Shown here: positions 20,891-31,837 of the stretch, one piece after another
How positions within the stretch are numbered: position 1 is the stretch's first letter
How the letters are laid out: each line of letters begins with the position of its first letter
From: Rhynchopus sp. YZ270_cl-10
Taxonomy: Eukaryota > Euglenozoa > Diplonemea > Diplonemida > Diplonemidae
Assembly: GCA_964035575.1 (NCBI GenBank)
Contig: OZ037913.1
Location: 434,001-498,000 of the forward strand
Length of the DNA: 64,000 nucleotides
Reading direction: 5' to 3'
Notes under the pieces: model-generated
Told to the model about the DNA's origin: nothing
The model's database searches: none
What the model saw: the letters and a program-made list of their open reading frames with translations, nothing else
Translations under genes and position numbers: made by a program

Positions 20891-20929
20891 GTCTTTAACA
20901 TTTTCTTTCTTTAACCCTATTCCTTTGAG

Positions 20930-23374
20930 ATGGGGTCGCATTTTATGGATGTGCGGCCACCGACGGAGTTGATTGACCCGGGTACTGGATTGGCTCTTGC
21001 GGATTACACATCGTTACCACAGAGCTGCCATACAGAGTTCCAAAAGCTGTTTGAGAGCGACTTTGGCTTGGGAAGGGTCTACTTCTTTGCGGAGTGTTTT
21101 AAGTACAACAAAAAGCTTGTGGAGCAGCGGCGGGTGTTGGTTTTGGCGAGAGGCGAATTTTTTGTTATGTTACCTCGCGCAGAAGTGCTTCGGTGTACCA
21201 GCCTTGGGAAGATAACTGACGTCTACTGTCTGAAAAGCGTTATTGCGTTTAAGATTCCTTCTGAATATGACCTGATGTTTCGGATTACCGCCAACAACAA
21301 ACTCGGTGCTATCAGCGCTGCGGAATACCTTCTTCACGCCATCTCCGTTCTTCATCCACATACCAACATCCACCGCGATGTTCAATGGCTCAACGCAAAA
21401 CACTCTGTAGCTGCAAGAGAAACCGTCAAAGAAGCGTTACTCCTTAACCGCCCTGATAATTGGCGTCCAGGAACGTCATGCCAGGTAGACAGGGTTCCCT
21501 GGGGAAAGGTGGTGCTGCTTCCAGGGTTTGAGGAGGTGTGGAGGAAGCTGCATCCATCAAGGTCGAAGAAGGTGTGGGAGATTCGCGAGGCGGCGATTGC
21601 GGAGCAGGAGGCCGAGCTGCGCGCTGCGGCGATTGCGAGGGGGGATGATTCTGCAGACCCCAGCCCTGTTGGGACCGACGCTACTATGTCCCCCGCCAAT
21701 TCTTCTCCACGCCGTCGAGGCAGTAGACGTGGATCTCTCCACTATCCAGCAGAAGGCTTCGAAGCAGGTACCACCACCTTCACGCCAGGCCCCCCCAGCA
21801 GCAGAGGCCGCCGAGCCTCCACAGGACCTACCATGTATTATGAAACGGTGTCCCCGCAAATGGTGAATACGGCGGTGGGAGGTGGGATCGGTCTGTTTGA
21901 TAAGCTAGCCTCTGAGGCTCCGATGATCTCGAATGCCAGACCCGGAGAGGCAGCGCAGCGGTTTGCAGAGAAGTACAATCCGGAAAACCGGAAATTAAGT
22001 CGTGACACTCAAACGCAAGAACACCGTCCTGCGGGAATCATTGTAGACGTAGCGCAACCCCCTCTCCCAAAGAACCCACCCCCTCCGTTGCCACCGCATG
22101 AAAGACATTCGAATTTAAATCGGGTGATGGAGAGCTCTGGGGTGCGGAGGGGTGCTCCGGTGGTTTCTGAGCATCATTCACCACAGTTTCAACCAATGTC
22201 GTCGAAGACTGTGAAACACGGTGATTCTGGGCATCATAGAGGCCCTGGAGATGAAGATGGTTTGGAGCCTTTGGACCCAGGGTTGATTGAGATGTCTGCT
22301 GCTGCATCTCCGGTTCCTTATGAAGCGCAGGTTTTGCAACAGGCGATTCGAGTCATGCACGACCGTGAGCAAGAAATGCTTATCGACACTCCGCGAATGA
22401 GATACGAAGACGCGGCGTCACCTCCACCAATTTCAGTGCAAATGCAGAACCACCCCGACGCGGTTATCGAAAGGGCGGCAGAGGGGAAAGGCACTGCTGG
22501 GGTACGTCCAGAAAACTTTGTATCCCCAGTTCTCATTACCAACCCCGCCACTGCAATATGGAACCGAGCACAGCTTCCACCGGACACCGATAAAGATGGT
22601 AACAAAAGCGCTCTACCAGACATGACGGCACCCGAAATCGACTCCGCTGCGTTGGATCTAGCCAGGCAATACAGCGATGCCACCTACCGCCCCGGAGGTG
22701 GAGGCCCTGCTGCAAGAAAAGCTATTTCTGAGATGCTCCGTTCCGCCGCAGCGTTAATCCATATTGACAGCGCGGTGCAGGATTATGACTCAAAACTACA
22801 ACGTGTCGCAAAGGTAACCCCTACCCCCAAAGGCCATTCTCGAGGTCCAGTATCAGTGCAAACCCTTGCTGCGTATAGCGATCCCTGCTTTGATGAAAGC
22901 ACTATTTTGGATGATAGGACGTTTAGTGAAGTGGATAGTACACCGAGGAAGGCGCAGCCTTCTGCGTACCTTTCGTCGCTTCTGGATGAGCAGGAGAGGC
23001 AGAGGCTAGGGTTGGATGTGGTTTGCAAAAAGCTGGACGGATTAATTCAATCTCCAGGGGGAAGAGTGTTGGAGCCTCCCCCAAGCAGAGAGCATGTCCA
23101 CACCGCATCCCCATCAGGGCGCTGGGACGGAGAGGAGGTGCACAGTGCAGGGTCTCCGCTGCATGAGTCGGTTCCAATGGGTTCAGCGCTGCTGCCCATC
23201 CCTGATGAGGCAAGGTTGTCAAAGTACCAGCGTGCACTCCGCTCCTCTCTTCGCCCCGTGAATCATTCCCCTCCGGTATTGAAACGCAAGCCCAGAACTA
23301 CCCGAGAGTCCCAAGCTAATACATCAGAAATCCCGCGGAGGCTTCTGACAGCAGCAGGGGAGGAACGGTTGTGA
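20930..23374 (+). CDS. Unrecognised protein with N-terminal PH/TH1-like domain
   Basis: An 814-residue single-exon gene. Residues about 35-145 look like a PH-fold domain of the myosin TH1-like kind seen in many trypanosomatid proteins: KKLVEQRRVLVLARGEFFVM strand pair, LGKITDVYCLKSVIAFKIP, then SEYDLMFRITANNK and a final helix AISAAEYLLHAISVLH. These domains usually bind phosphoinositides or partner proteins. The remaining 650 residues are Pro/Ser/Glu rich and probably disordered, with short helical stretches but no other domain I know. Start chosen at the first ATG, 40 nt after a family C stem-loop. It follows another large unrecognised gene; whether the two interact is unknown. Confidence 0.8.
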   Translation: MGSHFMDVRPPTELIDPGTGLALADYTSLPQSCHTEFQKLFESDFGLGRVYFFAECFKYNKKLVEQRRVLVLARGEFFVMLPRAEVLRCTSLGKITDVYCLKSVIAFKIPSEYDLMFRITANNKLGAISAAEYLLHAISVLHPHTNIHRDVQWLNAKHSVAARETVKEALLLNRPDNWRPGTSCQVDRVPWGKVVLLPGFEEVWRKLHPSRSKKVWEIREAAIAEQEAELRAAAIARGDDSADPSPVGTDATMSPANSSPRRRGSRRGSLHYPAEGFEAGTTTFTPGPPSSRGRRASTGPTMYYETVSPQMVNTAVGGGIGLFDKLASEAPMISNARPGEAAQRFAEKYNPENRKLSRDTQTQEHRPAGIIVDVAQPPLPKNPPPPLPPHERHSNLNRVMESSGVRRGAPVVSEHHSPQFQPMSSKTVKHGDSGHHRGPGDEDGLEPLDPGLIEMSAAASPVPYEAQVLQQAIRVMHDREQEMLIDTPRMRYEDAASPPPISVQMQNHPDAVIERAAEGKGTAGVRPENFVSPVLITNPATAIWNRAQLPPDTDKDGNKSALPDMTAPEIDSAALDLARQYSDATYRPGGGGPAARKAISEMLRSAAALIHIDSAVQDYDSKLQRVAKVTPTPKGHSRGPVSVQTLAAYSDPCFDESTILDDRTFSEVDSTPRKAQPSAYLSSLLDEQERQRLGLDVVCKKLDGLIQSPGGRVLEPPPSREHVHTASPSGRWDGEEVHSAGSPLHESVPMGSALLPIPDEARLSKYQRALRSSLRPVNHSPPVLKRKPRTTRESQANTSEIPRRLLTAAGEERL

Positions 23375-23810
23375 TAAAAAGGGGTGGGATGGGGGAGGGG
23401 GTGTTTGGAAAAGGAAAGAAATGAACGGAAGGGAAGGGAAGGGAACATAGTGAAGGGAAAAAATGCGTATTTTGTCAGTACAATGACCATTTTTCAGAGG
23501 AGACGACGCCTTCAGACTGTTTGGAGAAAGAAAAAAAAACAGCAAAAACTACACCCCCTTTTTTGTATTTGTACATTTTATTCAAAAATTCTCCTTTTTA
23601 TTGTATGGAACATAGAAAATAAAGCACTTCCCCCCTCTCTTCAATTTTGTCATCACTCCCTCTCTTTCTCTCCCTCCCTCTGCTCCCCATTTTTATCAGA
23701 CATTTTAACACACTTTTAAAAACCCCTCTCACTTTTCTCGACTTTGGAACAAAAAAAAAAAAAAAAAAAAAACTTTTTTACCCAACCAACCCAAAAAACC
23801 TTTCAAAACA
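23375..23810. other. Intergenic spacer
   Basis: G/A-rich then T/C-rich sequence, ending in a run of about 21 A and CAAAACA before the RRM gene. No repeat-family member seen. Confidence 0.5.
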
Positions 23811-24458
23811 ATGGCACGCAAGCAGCAGAGCGGATCCCGCCGTGGAGCCAAGAAGAGCCGCAGCGGTATCCCTGCGAGCGACGACGTGGTCTTTGTTGGT
23901 GGCATCCCCCGCGAGGCCACCCAGTCAGACCTGAAGGCGCTCTTCCAGCAGTGCGTCGGGGGAGTCAAGAAGGTGCGTTTCGTGATCGACCAATCGACCC
24001 GCCACCACAAAGGCTTCGGCTTCGCACGCTTCAACGACGCAGAGCATGCCCGCAAGGCATGCATCCTCGGAAAGGCAGGGATCTACACCCACGGCAAGAT
24101 GCTGAACATCGGAGGGTCTTTCGAGAACGAGGATGAGTCCTCTGGTACATGTGGTCTGTCCTCAAGCAACTCTGATGGTATGAGCCTGACAGAGGAAGTC
24201 GATGAGATCCCTGAGCTTCTGGAGGAGGATGTTGCACCGCAGGTTCAGATGCAGCAGGTTCAGCAGACATACATCCAGCAGGTTCCCGTTCAGCAGGTGC
24301 AATACGCACAGTACCAGCCAATGCAGCAGGTCCAGCAGATGCAACAGATGCAGCGCCCTGTGTACGTCATGCAGCAGATGCCAGTCCAGCAAATGCCCAT
24401 GATGAACTACGTCATGACCCCCCAGGGTGTGATGTACCAGCAAGCCGCTCAGTGTTGA
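23811..24458 (+). CDS. Single-RRM RNA-binding protein with Gln-rich tail
   Basis: A 215-residue RNA-binding protein. A basic N-terminus (1-20) is followed by one RRM at about 26-102: RNP2 VFVGGI at 27-32 and RNP1 KGFGFARF at 67-74 carry the aromatic RNA-contacting residues. An acidic linker (105-145) precedes a low-complexity Gln/Met/Val tail built from repeats such as VQQ, MQQ and PVQQ (about 147-215), which resembles prion-like or condensate-forming regions. Strong codon bias (GTC, CTG, AAG) suggests high expression. A single RRM plus Q-rich tail is common among euglenozoan mRNA regulators and in DAZ-like proteins, but I cannot name an orthologue. Single exon, start preceded by AAAACA. Confidence 0.92.
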   Translation: MARKQQSGSRRGAKKSRSGIPASDDVVFVGGIPREATQSDLKALFQQCVGGVKKVRFVIDQSTRHHKGFGFARFNDAEHARKACILGKAGIYTHGKMLNIGGSFENEDESSGTCGLSSSNSDGMSLTEEVDEIPELLEEDVAPQVQMQQVQQTYIQQVPVQQVQYAQYQPMQQVQQMQQMQRPVYVMQQMPVQQMPMMNYVMTPQGVMYQQAAQC

Positions 24459-26753
24459 TTTAAAAAAATAACGGAAAAAGAAAAAAGAAAAACAATATCA
24501 ACACAATAACAAAGAAATAAATCTTGTGGGTTAGAACCGTTAGTTCTTTTCCTTTAATTTTACGTTGTTTTTTTTTTTTGGGTATTCCGTTCCTGGTTTA
24601 TAGTTTCCCTAGCTTGGCATAAAATAATCCGGCGAGCGAAGCGATATCCAGACTCGAGACACCTCTTTTTCAGAAAACATTTTTCGGAAAAAAAAAAATC
24701 GCCATCGCTTTTTTTGGAGTGGCGATTGTGGGGAAGCCCTGGCGTCTTTTTAAAAATACATTTCTATTTGTTTGCTATTATTTTTGTGTGGGTTTAACAT
24801 ATCTGTCCCACGCCGCATATTTGATTTTTTTTCTTTTCTTTTCTATTTTGTTCTGTTTAGTTGGTCACTTTTCTTTCAGTAGAGAAGAAATCACGAAATG
24901 TCTGACAGCTTGATTTTTTTTGTTTTTTGTTTTTCTTTTTCTGTTTCTGTTTTTCTTTTTTTTTTGCTTTGGTCTTGGTGAGATTCTCGCTGAAAAAAAA
25001 GCATAACTTCGCAGAATCTCACAAGAAGTACAAAGCAAACATATCAAAAAACTTCATTTAAAAAAATCCCATTCAAGACCCCTCTCAAATACCCACGCTA
25101 CTTCCCCCCTCTTTTTCTCTCAAAGATCTCAATCATGAAGTACAAGAGAGAATTAAATTCTGCATTTAAAAAAAACAAAGTCTTCAAAACAGTATTACAT
25201 TCCGGTTTTCAAACGAAACAATAATAATTTTATTCTTTCTTTTTTTTCCCCTTTCTGTAGAACATCCCCTGTACATTTCTCCTGGAAGTACATGAAACTA
25301 ATTTCTTCAATTTTACGTTTTTACTATTGTGACTGAAGAAAAAAAAAAAACATTCTAATACCCACATGATTTTAAACAAATTTACAAAATACTATTTAAC
25401 CCCATCCCCCCCGCTCTTTTTTCTATTGTTAACAAAAGACAAAAAAAAATCATATTTTCCAAGTCATTCCCACCCTTCCTTCCCCACCCCTACCCCGAAC
25501 TGACAATCCGACTTTTCGCCTCTTTGCGAGCCTTCCCTTGGCATGAAAAGAAAAAAAAAAAGTTTCTCAAAAAAAAAAATTGTTTTTGACAGTGTGGAAG
25601 ACACAACCCGTTTTTTTTTAGACATATTCTCTTTATGTTTTTGGTAATCCAACTCTAAGATGAAGGTCTTTTTTCTTGTTTTTTTTTTGTTATTTTCAAA
25701 GTTTCAACTCTTCGCGCTATTGCGTCGTACATCTCTCTATGTGTCGCCTTTTACCCCCTTCAATGAAGTTTTTTTGACTCTTTTTGGCCCCAATACATTT
25801 TTTTTTTTTTTTTTTTGTTTCCTTCCCAACCCTTTCTTTTTGTTTCCTCAGCAAAAAAAAAAACTCTATTCTCTGTTTACACTGTATTTTTTTTTTTTCC
25901 TCATCTCCTCATTCCGTCTCTTCTTCTCTTTCTCTCTCTTTTTTTCTTTTGTGTATTATCAATATGGAGACAGTGTGGATACCATTATTTCCCCGAAGTT
26001 CATATTCTAATTCGCAAATTAAAAAAAAGGGAAGGATAGGGATTGGAGAGGGGGAGTGTAGGGTGAAGGGGGGAGGGGGGGAAATGCAGTTGTGACAGAA
26101 TATTTTTTTTATTGCTGAGGTGGGGGAAAAAAAGGTGTTGGGGGGGTAGCTCCGTTTTTGGATGGCAAAGAGAGGGGAAGTTTCTTCAAAGAGTAGAGGG
26201 GTTCAAGGCGGAACACCTGGCGTGATGTGACGTGATCAATGTAGTGAGGAAGAAATTATATGAAAAAAAAATTACCTTCAATACAAATCAACCCTAGTTG
26301 AAAAAGGGTATTCTATTTGAGCCAAATTTTTTTTTGACAAAAAAAAAAAACAAAAAAACCTTGGATTGCCAAATTGTTAGAGAGATTGTCTATGGTTATG
26401 CCGCCCCAGCAAAAAATGATGTACCCCTCTTTTCCCGAGAAACTCCCAAAAAAAAACCCCCGCTTTTTTTTTTTTGTTTTAGTTTAAGGGAATACGATCG
26501 CAGCGGAGGGTCGTTCTTTTGTCCTTGTTCTGTTCACTCACCCCATCTCCCTCCCTGTGTTATTTTATTTTTCTTTCTTTTCTTAAAGTCAGTGTTTCAC
26601 ATGACTTTCCCATATCCCTCCCCTCCCCATAGTTATTTAAGAAGAGAGCCTACCCTTCGGGGTTGGCCACACACACACACAACACCCACTTCCCCTAGGT
26701 TAGTATCAGTGAGTTTGATCTTGCCATTTTTTTTTTCATTTTTTTTTTCTCAA

Positions 26754-26856
26754 GGTGACAGTAGGTAAGCAAGAGAGGCTTAGGGTCATCATAATTAAAG
26801 TTTTTTTTTTAAAATGGTCTGGTATGGATAAGCATGGGTGGCTTAGTATCATCTTA
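26754..26856 (+). repeat. Two family B stem-loop repeats in tandem
   Basis: First TAAGC-AAGAGAG-GCTTA with a GGGTCATCATAA tail; second GATAAGC-ATGGGTG-GCTTA-GT-ATC. In the second copy both the outer pairs (GAT/ATC) and the bulge are preserved although the loop differs. Confidence 0.75.
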
Positions 26857-26868
26857 CCTCAAAAAAAG

Positions 26869-26945
26869 TGAGTGCCTGTAGGGACAGTGGAAGTTGCATA
26901 GGTGGCAACTACACTATTTCAACAATTCTTTAAAAAAAACAACAT
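26869..26945 (+). repeat. Family F repeat
   Basis: GTGCCTGTAGGGACAGTGG, then AGTTGC-ATAGGTG-GCAACT hairpin, then ACACTATTTCAACAATTC and an A run. A close copy is at 29163-29235, 2.3 kb downstream. Confidence 0.7.
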
Positions 26946-27570
26946 TCCTTTTTTTAAAAAGGGTTCATTGTTTGTTTTTTTTTTTTTTCCTTTTTTATTG
27001 GCTAAGTACCAACCCTTCTCTTCGTTCCCTCTCCCTTGTGTGTTGTGTATCTTCTTCCCCACCCCCCTTTTTTTTCTTGAGGTAGAGGACGTATGTTGCA
27101 CAGTATCACTCTTTTTTTTTAAATTTAATTTTCATTTTTTTTATAGTCGCAGCGTCCCTACCGTACTTCTCCGATCCGTAATGAGTGATTTTTTTTTTCT
27201 TCCTCTTTTGAGGGAAAGTATCGTCCATGGTATACACACCCCTTCCCATGCTTTCTTTTCTTTCGAAAAGAAAGTATCGACGATTTTTTTTTTCTCTTTG
27301 CCATCACCACGCGGCAAGTGGATTTTTTGTTGCAACTTTGGTAGAAAAAGGAAACGAACAGAGACGGCGTTGTTTGGTTTTTCTTTTTTCAATTTTTTTT
27401 GCTAAAGTTGTAACATTGTATCCCAGCCCTAGTGATGCTCATATTCACTCACCCCCTTCCCATCCCCTTTTTTATTGCTTGCTTTAATTTTTTTTTTCTT
27501 TGAATGTACCTAAGAAGTCATTCATCACCCATGTTTTAGGGCTTCCCCACAGGGTAAACTTTACGTATGC

Positions 27571-27802
27571 CTGAGAAGGGGGGTTTATCCCCCCTTTGCA
27601 ACCTACACCACACAACACTCGACATGACCCCCTCAGGTCATTGTAGGTGACGTAGCTCCCTCCCCCCGCCTAAAGGGCTATGTTCTGCGCAAGAATTACC
27701 CTCACTAGGCCCATCCACAACACACCACTCCACCCTCCCCAATAGCCATACTAAAAAGGCATTACATAAAACATAGTGAGAGAACGTTCGTTCCACACTA
27801 TG
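27571..27802. ncRNA. Cluster of three hairpins, candidate structured RNA locus
   Basis: A GC-richer island inside the desert carries three strong hairpins. The first is AAGGGGGG-TTTAT-CCCCCCTT (27576-27596). The second is nested: outer ACCTACA/TGTAGGT (27601-27607, 27642-27648) with inner ATGACC/GGTCAT. The third is CATAGTG plus GAACG-TT-CGTTC plus CACTATG (27772-27802). No coding potential is visible. It may be a non-coding RNA gene or foldback repeats; nothing identifies a family. Confidence 0.35.
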
Positions 27803-28080
27803 CCAACAATAAAGACATCAGGAAACACCTTTTTTTTTTTTTTGCTTGGTCAACGGCGCTGTTACAAGACAACTACCAGAAAACACTCAAGTAAAAAAAA
27901 AACGATATCAAAAAAAATTCCCCCAAACTTTCAGGTAACAGACACATCTTCTTCGTCTCGTCTCTGACTAATACAAACAAACCCCCCACTCCCTGCTCAT
28001 GCATCCTTTTATTGAATATTGGAGGTCCGTTTTTTTATTTTCTTTTTTTTTATTGAGACAGTTTGTCTCATAATTTATCT

Positions 28081-28328
28081 TTAGTGACAAAGCAATGTTC
28101 GTTTAGTACACATTCGACACGCGTTTCCGCCACCATAGTTCGAGTAGCCAAATGGTACCATTAAAACGTTATGCATCACGAACTGGAAAAACAAGGAACC
28201 ACGAAACTCTCGAAGGTCTAAATGAAGATGACCAACTGCTCTTGCGACCATCCGTTTAAATGAATGCCCCAAAAACCCCTGTGCTGACAAACCTCTGCAC
28301 AGCTTGGGCTTCATTCAAACGGCGCAAG
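28081..28328. other. GC-richer patch ending in a long imperfect hairpin
   Basis: Bases 28241-28328 fold into one long stem: CTTGCG / CGCAAG, a 5-nt bulge, CCGTTT / AAACGG, then AATGAA and GCCC pairing with GGGC and TTCATT, and CTGTGC / GCACAG around a 12-nt loop. The total is close to 30 pairs. The preceding 160 bases translate on the minus strand into a mixed-residue peptide (HLHLDLREFRGSLFFQF) that I do not recognise and that may be a relic. Confidence 0.45.
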
Positions 28329-29162
28329 GATGTTCCACCTCCTTGTGATGTCCTTGCAATTGTCTCAACTTCACCTTTTCTTTCTTCCGTCTATTTTTCT
28401 CTCTTTTTTTTGCACCTTCTTGACTCTCTACCTGTCCACAGAGGACTAATTTGCGCTTTGACCCAACTACACCACTGTCAGTTTCTGAAGAGTTTATCTA
28501 GAGGGCAAACTGATGGTGATTTTTTTTTATTTTGGGAATTAGTTGCACTTAGTTCTCTGTGGGCATTTGCACCACTTTTACAAGTCGAAGTTGTTTTTTT
28601 TTGTTTTTTTTTTTTTTGTTTTTTTTTTTTTTTTTGTATTCTGTAGCTGCTATCCCGTGATAGTAGTCTAAAAATCAAACAAAAGCTTTTGTTCTATTTC
28701 ATAATGCGATTTTTTTTTATTGCTACAAAAAGAATATTTAATGTCTTTCCCTCCTTTGTTTTATATTACCTCTACAACTAAAAAGAAGAAACAGAAAAAG
28801 AAAAGAAAAGAAAACGGGACCCTGCGGTGCACCAACGTTCTTTGCACTGTTCCCAACTCTTTTCTTTTCTTTTAGAATAAATATTTAAATTTTCAAAACA
28901 CACGAATTTGATGTGGTTTGAATCACAAAGTTTTATTGGTTACGACATTTGCTTGTTATGTATTTATTATTGTGAAGATGAGAAACTGTAAGGGAAGAGG
29001 TCTTTGCACAAAAAGACAATGAAGTGTTACCACACGTATCACAGCTCTTTTTCAGTTTCCGCTTCAAAAACCAACACAAATTGAAACAAAAAAACAACAG
29101 GGGGTCACCCCTCCTCAGTACTTCACAACATTGAACTTATTCAGGTTCAGTATAATAAAAAA

Positions 29163-29235
29163 AAGTGAGTGACTTTAGGGACAGTGCTTGCACATATGGC
29201 AACTACACTATTCCAACAATTTTTCAAAAAAAAAA
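29163..29235 (+). repeat. Family F repeat
   Basis: TTTAGGGACAGTGCTTGCAC, then ATGGCAACTACACTATTCCA and ACAATTTTTC plus an A run; it matches 26869-26945 over most of its length. Confidence 0.7.
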
Positions 29236-30590
29236 AATACCTCCTTCTCGAGCATGTTCACTTGATGGGCGATTTTTTTGCCCGTACTACTTAGTGGTAT
29301 TTTTCCTGTATAAAAAAAAAGCAACAATTTTTCCACTTTGTGGTGTTTCCTTCCGTTGACAACCCTGTCCCCCGGCTCTCCCTTATCAGTAATGTGTTTG
29401 TCTGTCGCGGAGTTTATGCTACCGAGATGCAACAAACAAAACAAAAAAAAAAGAGAGAGGAAAAAAAAAAATCCCCCCCCTTTCCCACCTCTTCTACGTC
29501 CCTTCTTGTTTCCAAGGCTAAGAGGATTATTGATTTTTTGGGGAAAGTTTCATTTTTTCCCCCCCTCTTCCCCTGTATTTTTTTTTTTTTGAAATCCATC
29601 AGGGATGGAATAAAGGTGTTAATCTGTATGAGAGACAGATTTTTCATCAAAATTTTCTCATTTTTTTTTTTTATTTTTTTTTTTTTTTTTAGTTTGCGAT
29701 GTTTCTAAGGTAACTCTAAGCGTATTTGGCGTTTATCTTACTTTAGTTTTCCTTTTTTTTTGGTTCAGCAATCCCTGTTGAGTCTTCCAAAAAAATACAC
29801 ACAACAGCTCCCTTTGAATGTGCAGACACAGACCTGGAGCACAAACCCCAATTCCTGATCAGGTTTTGGGGGGTAGGCAGTGCCACCATTGCACTCTCTT
29901 CCAGCTTCCCTTTTTTTTGTGTGAATACCAAACTGAACCGTACAAATCTTTGATTATTGTCACGAGAGGGATTTGTATTTCACATTTGTTAGCATTTTTT
30001 AAAAAAAATCATACCACGTCTTTATGACTCCTGCGAATACAGCAGATGAAGAAGCTAACGCTTTTGTGCGGTTCAGAAGAAGAAATTTTTTTTTCCCCCA
30101 TTTTGTTGTTGTTTTTTTTTTGTGCCTGCGTCCGCCGATGAACGGTGAGGCGTTTGTACTTTCAACTTATCTTTTTTTTTCTGTTTTCTTTTTTTTTTTT
30201 CGAATTCAATTTGATGGGCCTCAGTCAGGGAGAACAATGTAAAGTTTCTCTGTCGATCAACACAAATCACACCTGATTGCAATAGAAGAAAATCACATAA
30301 TGAATGACACACTTTTTTATTTTGAAGATGTGTCAAATTGCCCATGAAGTTTTTTTGATCAACGTTCTGAGGTTATAGTATTGGTTTTCCACATGAAATA
30401 CAATTGATGTGCAATTTAGCATGGAATTGACAGTTCTTTGGGAACCGAATCCGATTCAAAAAAAAAAGAAGAAAAAAAACCCATAGTGACATGCTATATC
30501 TCAATGACACTAATACAACGAAGTTTTTTAGAAATTCTAAAAAAAAATGGTGATTTATCTATACAAAAGCGAAACAAAAAAAGTATAGTG

Positions 30591-30640
30591 GAGTTCATCC
30601 TCGGGTGTCTACACTAATACAACCAAGTTTTCAAAAAAAA
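30591..30640 (+). repeat. Family E repeat
   Basis: AGTGGAGTTCATCCTCGGGT, then ACACTAATACAACCAAGTTT and TC plus an A run. Copies: 38767-38820 and 41520-41580. Confidence 0.75.
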
Positions 30641-31029
30641 AAAACAGAACAACAGCAACACCATCTCACGTCTACTGCCCTTTCAACGGCTGTTTTGTTA
30701 CAATGAAATACACCAAAACCTGATCAAAAGTTTTGTTCTTCAATAATACAACGCGAAAAAAAAAAAACAGAAACTCTCGGTAAAAATGCGATGGTTTTTT
30801 GTTCAATGAATAATAAAACGAAATAGTACACGGTTGGGAAGATGAAGGTCGAGAAAAAAAAAAAAAAACAGTATCCGATATTTTTCCATCACTGTCCTAC
30901 CCCAGACCCCAAAAAAGTGAGTGAATTTTTTGGAAAGTGGATTGCACCAACTGTGGCAACACAACCGAGTTTTTAACCGAGTAGTGTTAGCTACACTACA
31001 ATGGGGTGGCGACAAGGGGGGTCGGAACT

Positions 31030-31803
31030 GGGCAGTCACGAAAAATCACGAAAAATCACAAAGAATCATTTTTCTTCTTTGTGATTCTTTGCGACAGGTC
31101 GTGATTTTTTGCGATTTTTTGCGATTTTTTGTGATATTTTGTGATCGACATATTTGGGAAGGTATATAAAACATTTTGGCGGACAATTTCCGCATAATTT
31201 TTTGGAGGCGGGGGGGTGGGGGGGGGTCGGACATTTTTTTTTTTTTTCTTTTTTCCCGCTGGTTTTTGGGCGACATGACGTGGATTCGTGACCCAAAACA
31301 CAGTTTTTTGGCATTTCCGGAATCCGTCCAGAAAGTGGTGGGGTCGATGTTGAAAATTGGACAATTTTTTGACCACTTAAATTTTTGAAAATATGAGCCC
31401 GGTCACTAATTGGTGGGCCCATTTTCGGCCAACAAATACTGCTGAAATCGAAAAATTTCCCCTGGAAAAACAGTGGGTTTTCAGCCCGAAAACATACCGC
31501 GATTGGCATTTCCGGAATCTCTCCGCGCTGTGGTGGGGTCAATTTGCCGAAATGGCCAAGTTCTTGGTTTTGGTCAAAATGAGTGTAAGGTAAAGGGGCC
31601 AAGGTAAATCCCACATTACCCAGATTTTCTCTCCCTGATGCTGAAACCATGAAAATACGCGAAAACACTGGCATTTGCATTTTCGGAATCCGTCCATTGT
31701 GTGGTGGGGTCAATTTGCCGAAATGGACGAGTTTTTATAAATCTTTGGTCAAAATCGTGTACAACCCCGGTGAAAAAACCCAAAATGTCCGCAATTTTCA
31801 GAC

Positions 31804-31837
<34 letters not shown>

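Larger units (their letters stand above)
20206..20929. other. Intergenic spacer with three stem-loop family members
   Basis: A truncated family D tail (20515-20552, CCAGAGGCGTTTGCACTGTC), a family B hairpin (20733-20769) and a family C unit (20849-20890) follow each other. The family C unit ends 40 nt before the next start codon and is followed by a T/C-rich tract. No gene seen. Confidence 0.6.
24459..27530. other. Gene desert, first part
   Basis: About 3 kb of poly-T, poly-A and C/T-rich sequence with no gene I can support. Two family B hairpins lie at 26754-26796 and 26820-26856, and a family F unit at 26869-26945. Open frames here are Phe/Ser/Lys homopolymer translations. Confidence 0.6.
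28329..31029. other. Gene desert, second part
   Basis: No gene seen. Holds family F units at 29163-29235 and 30914-31010, a partial family C unit at 29955-29990, a family D tail near 30123-30170, and the family E unit ACACTAATACAACCAAGTTT at 30591-30640. A shorter relative of family E lies near 30505. Confidence 0.55.
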
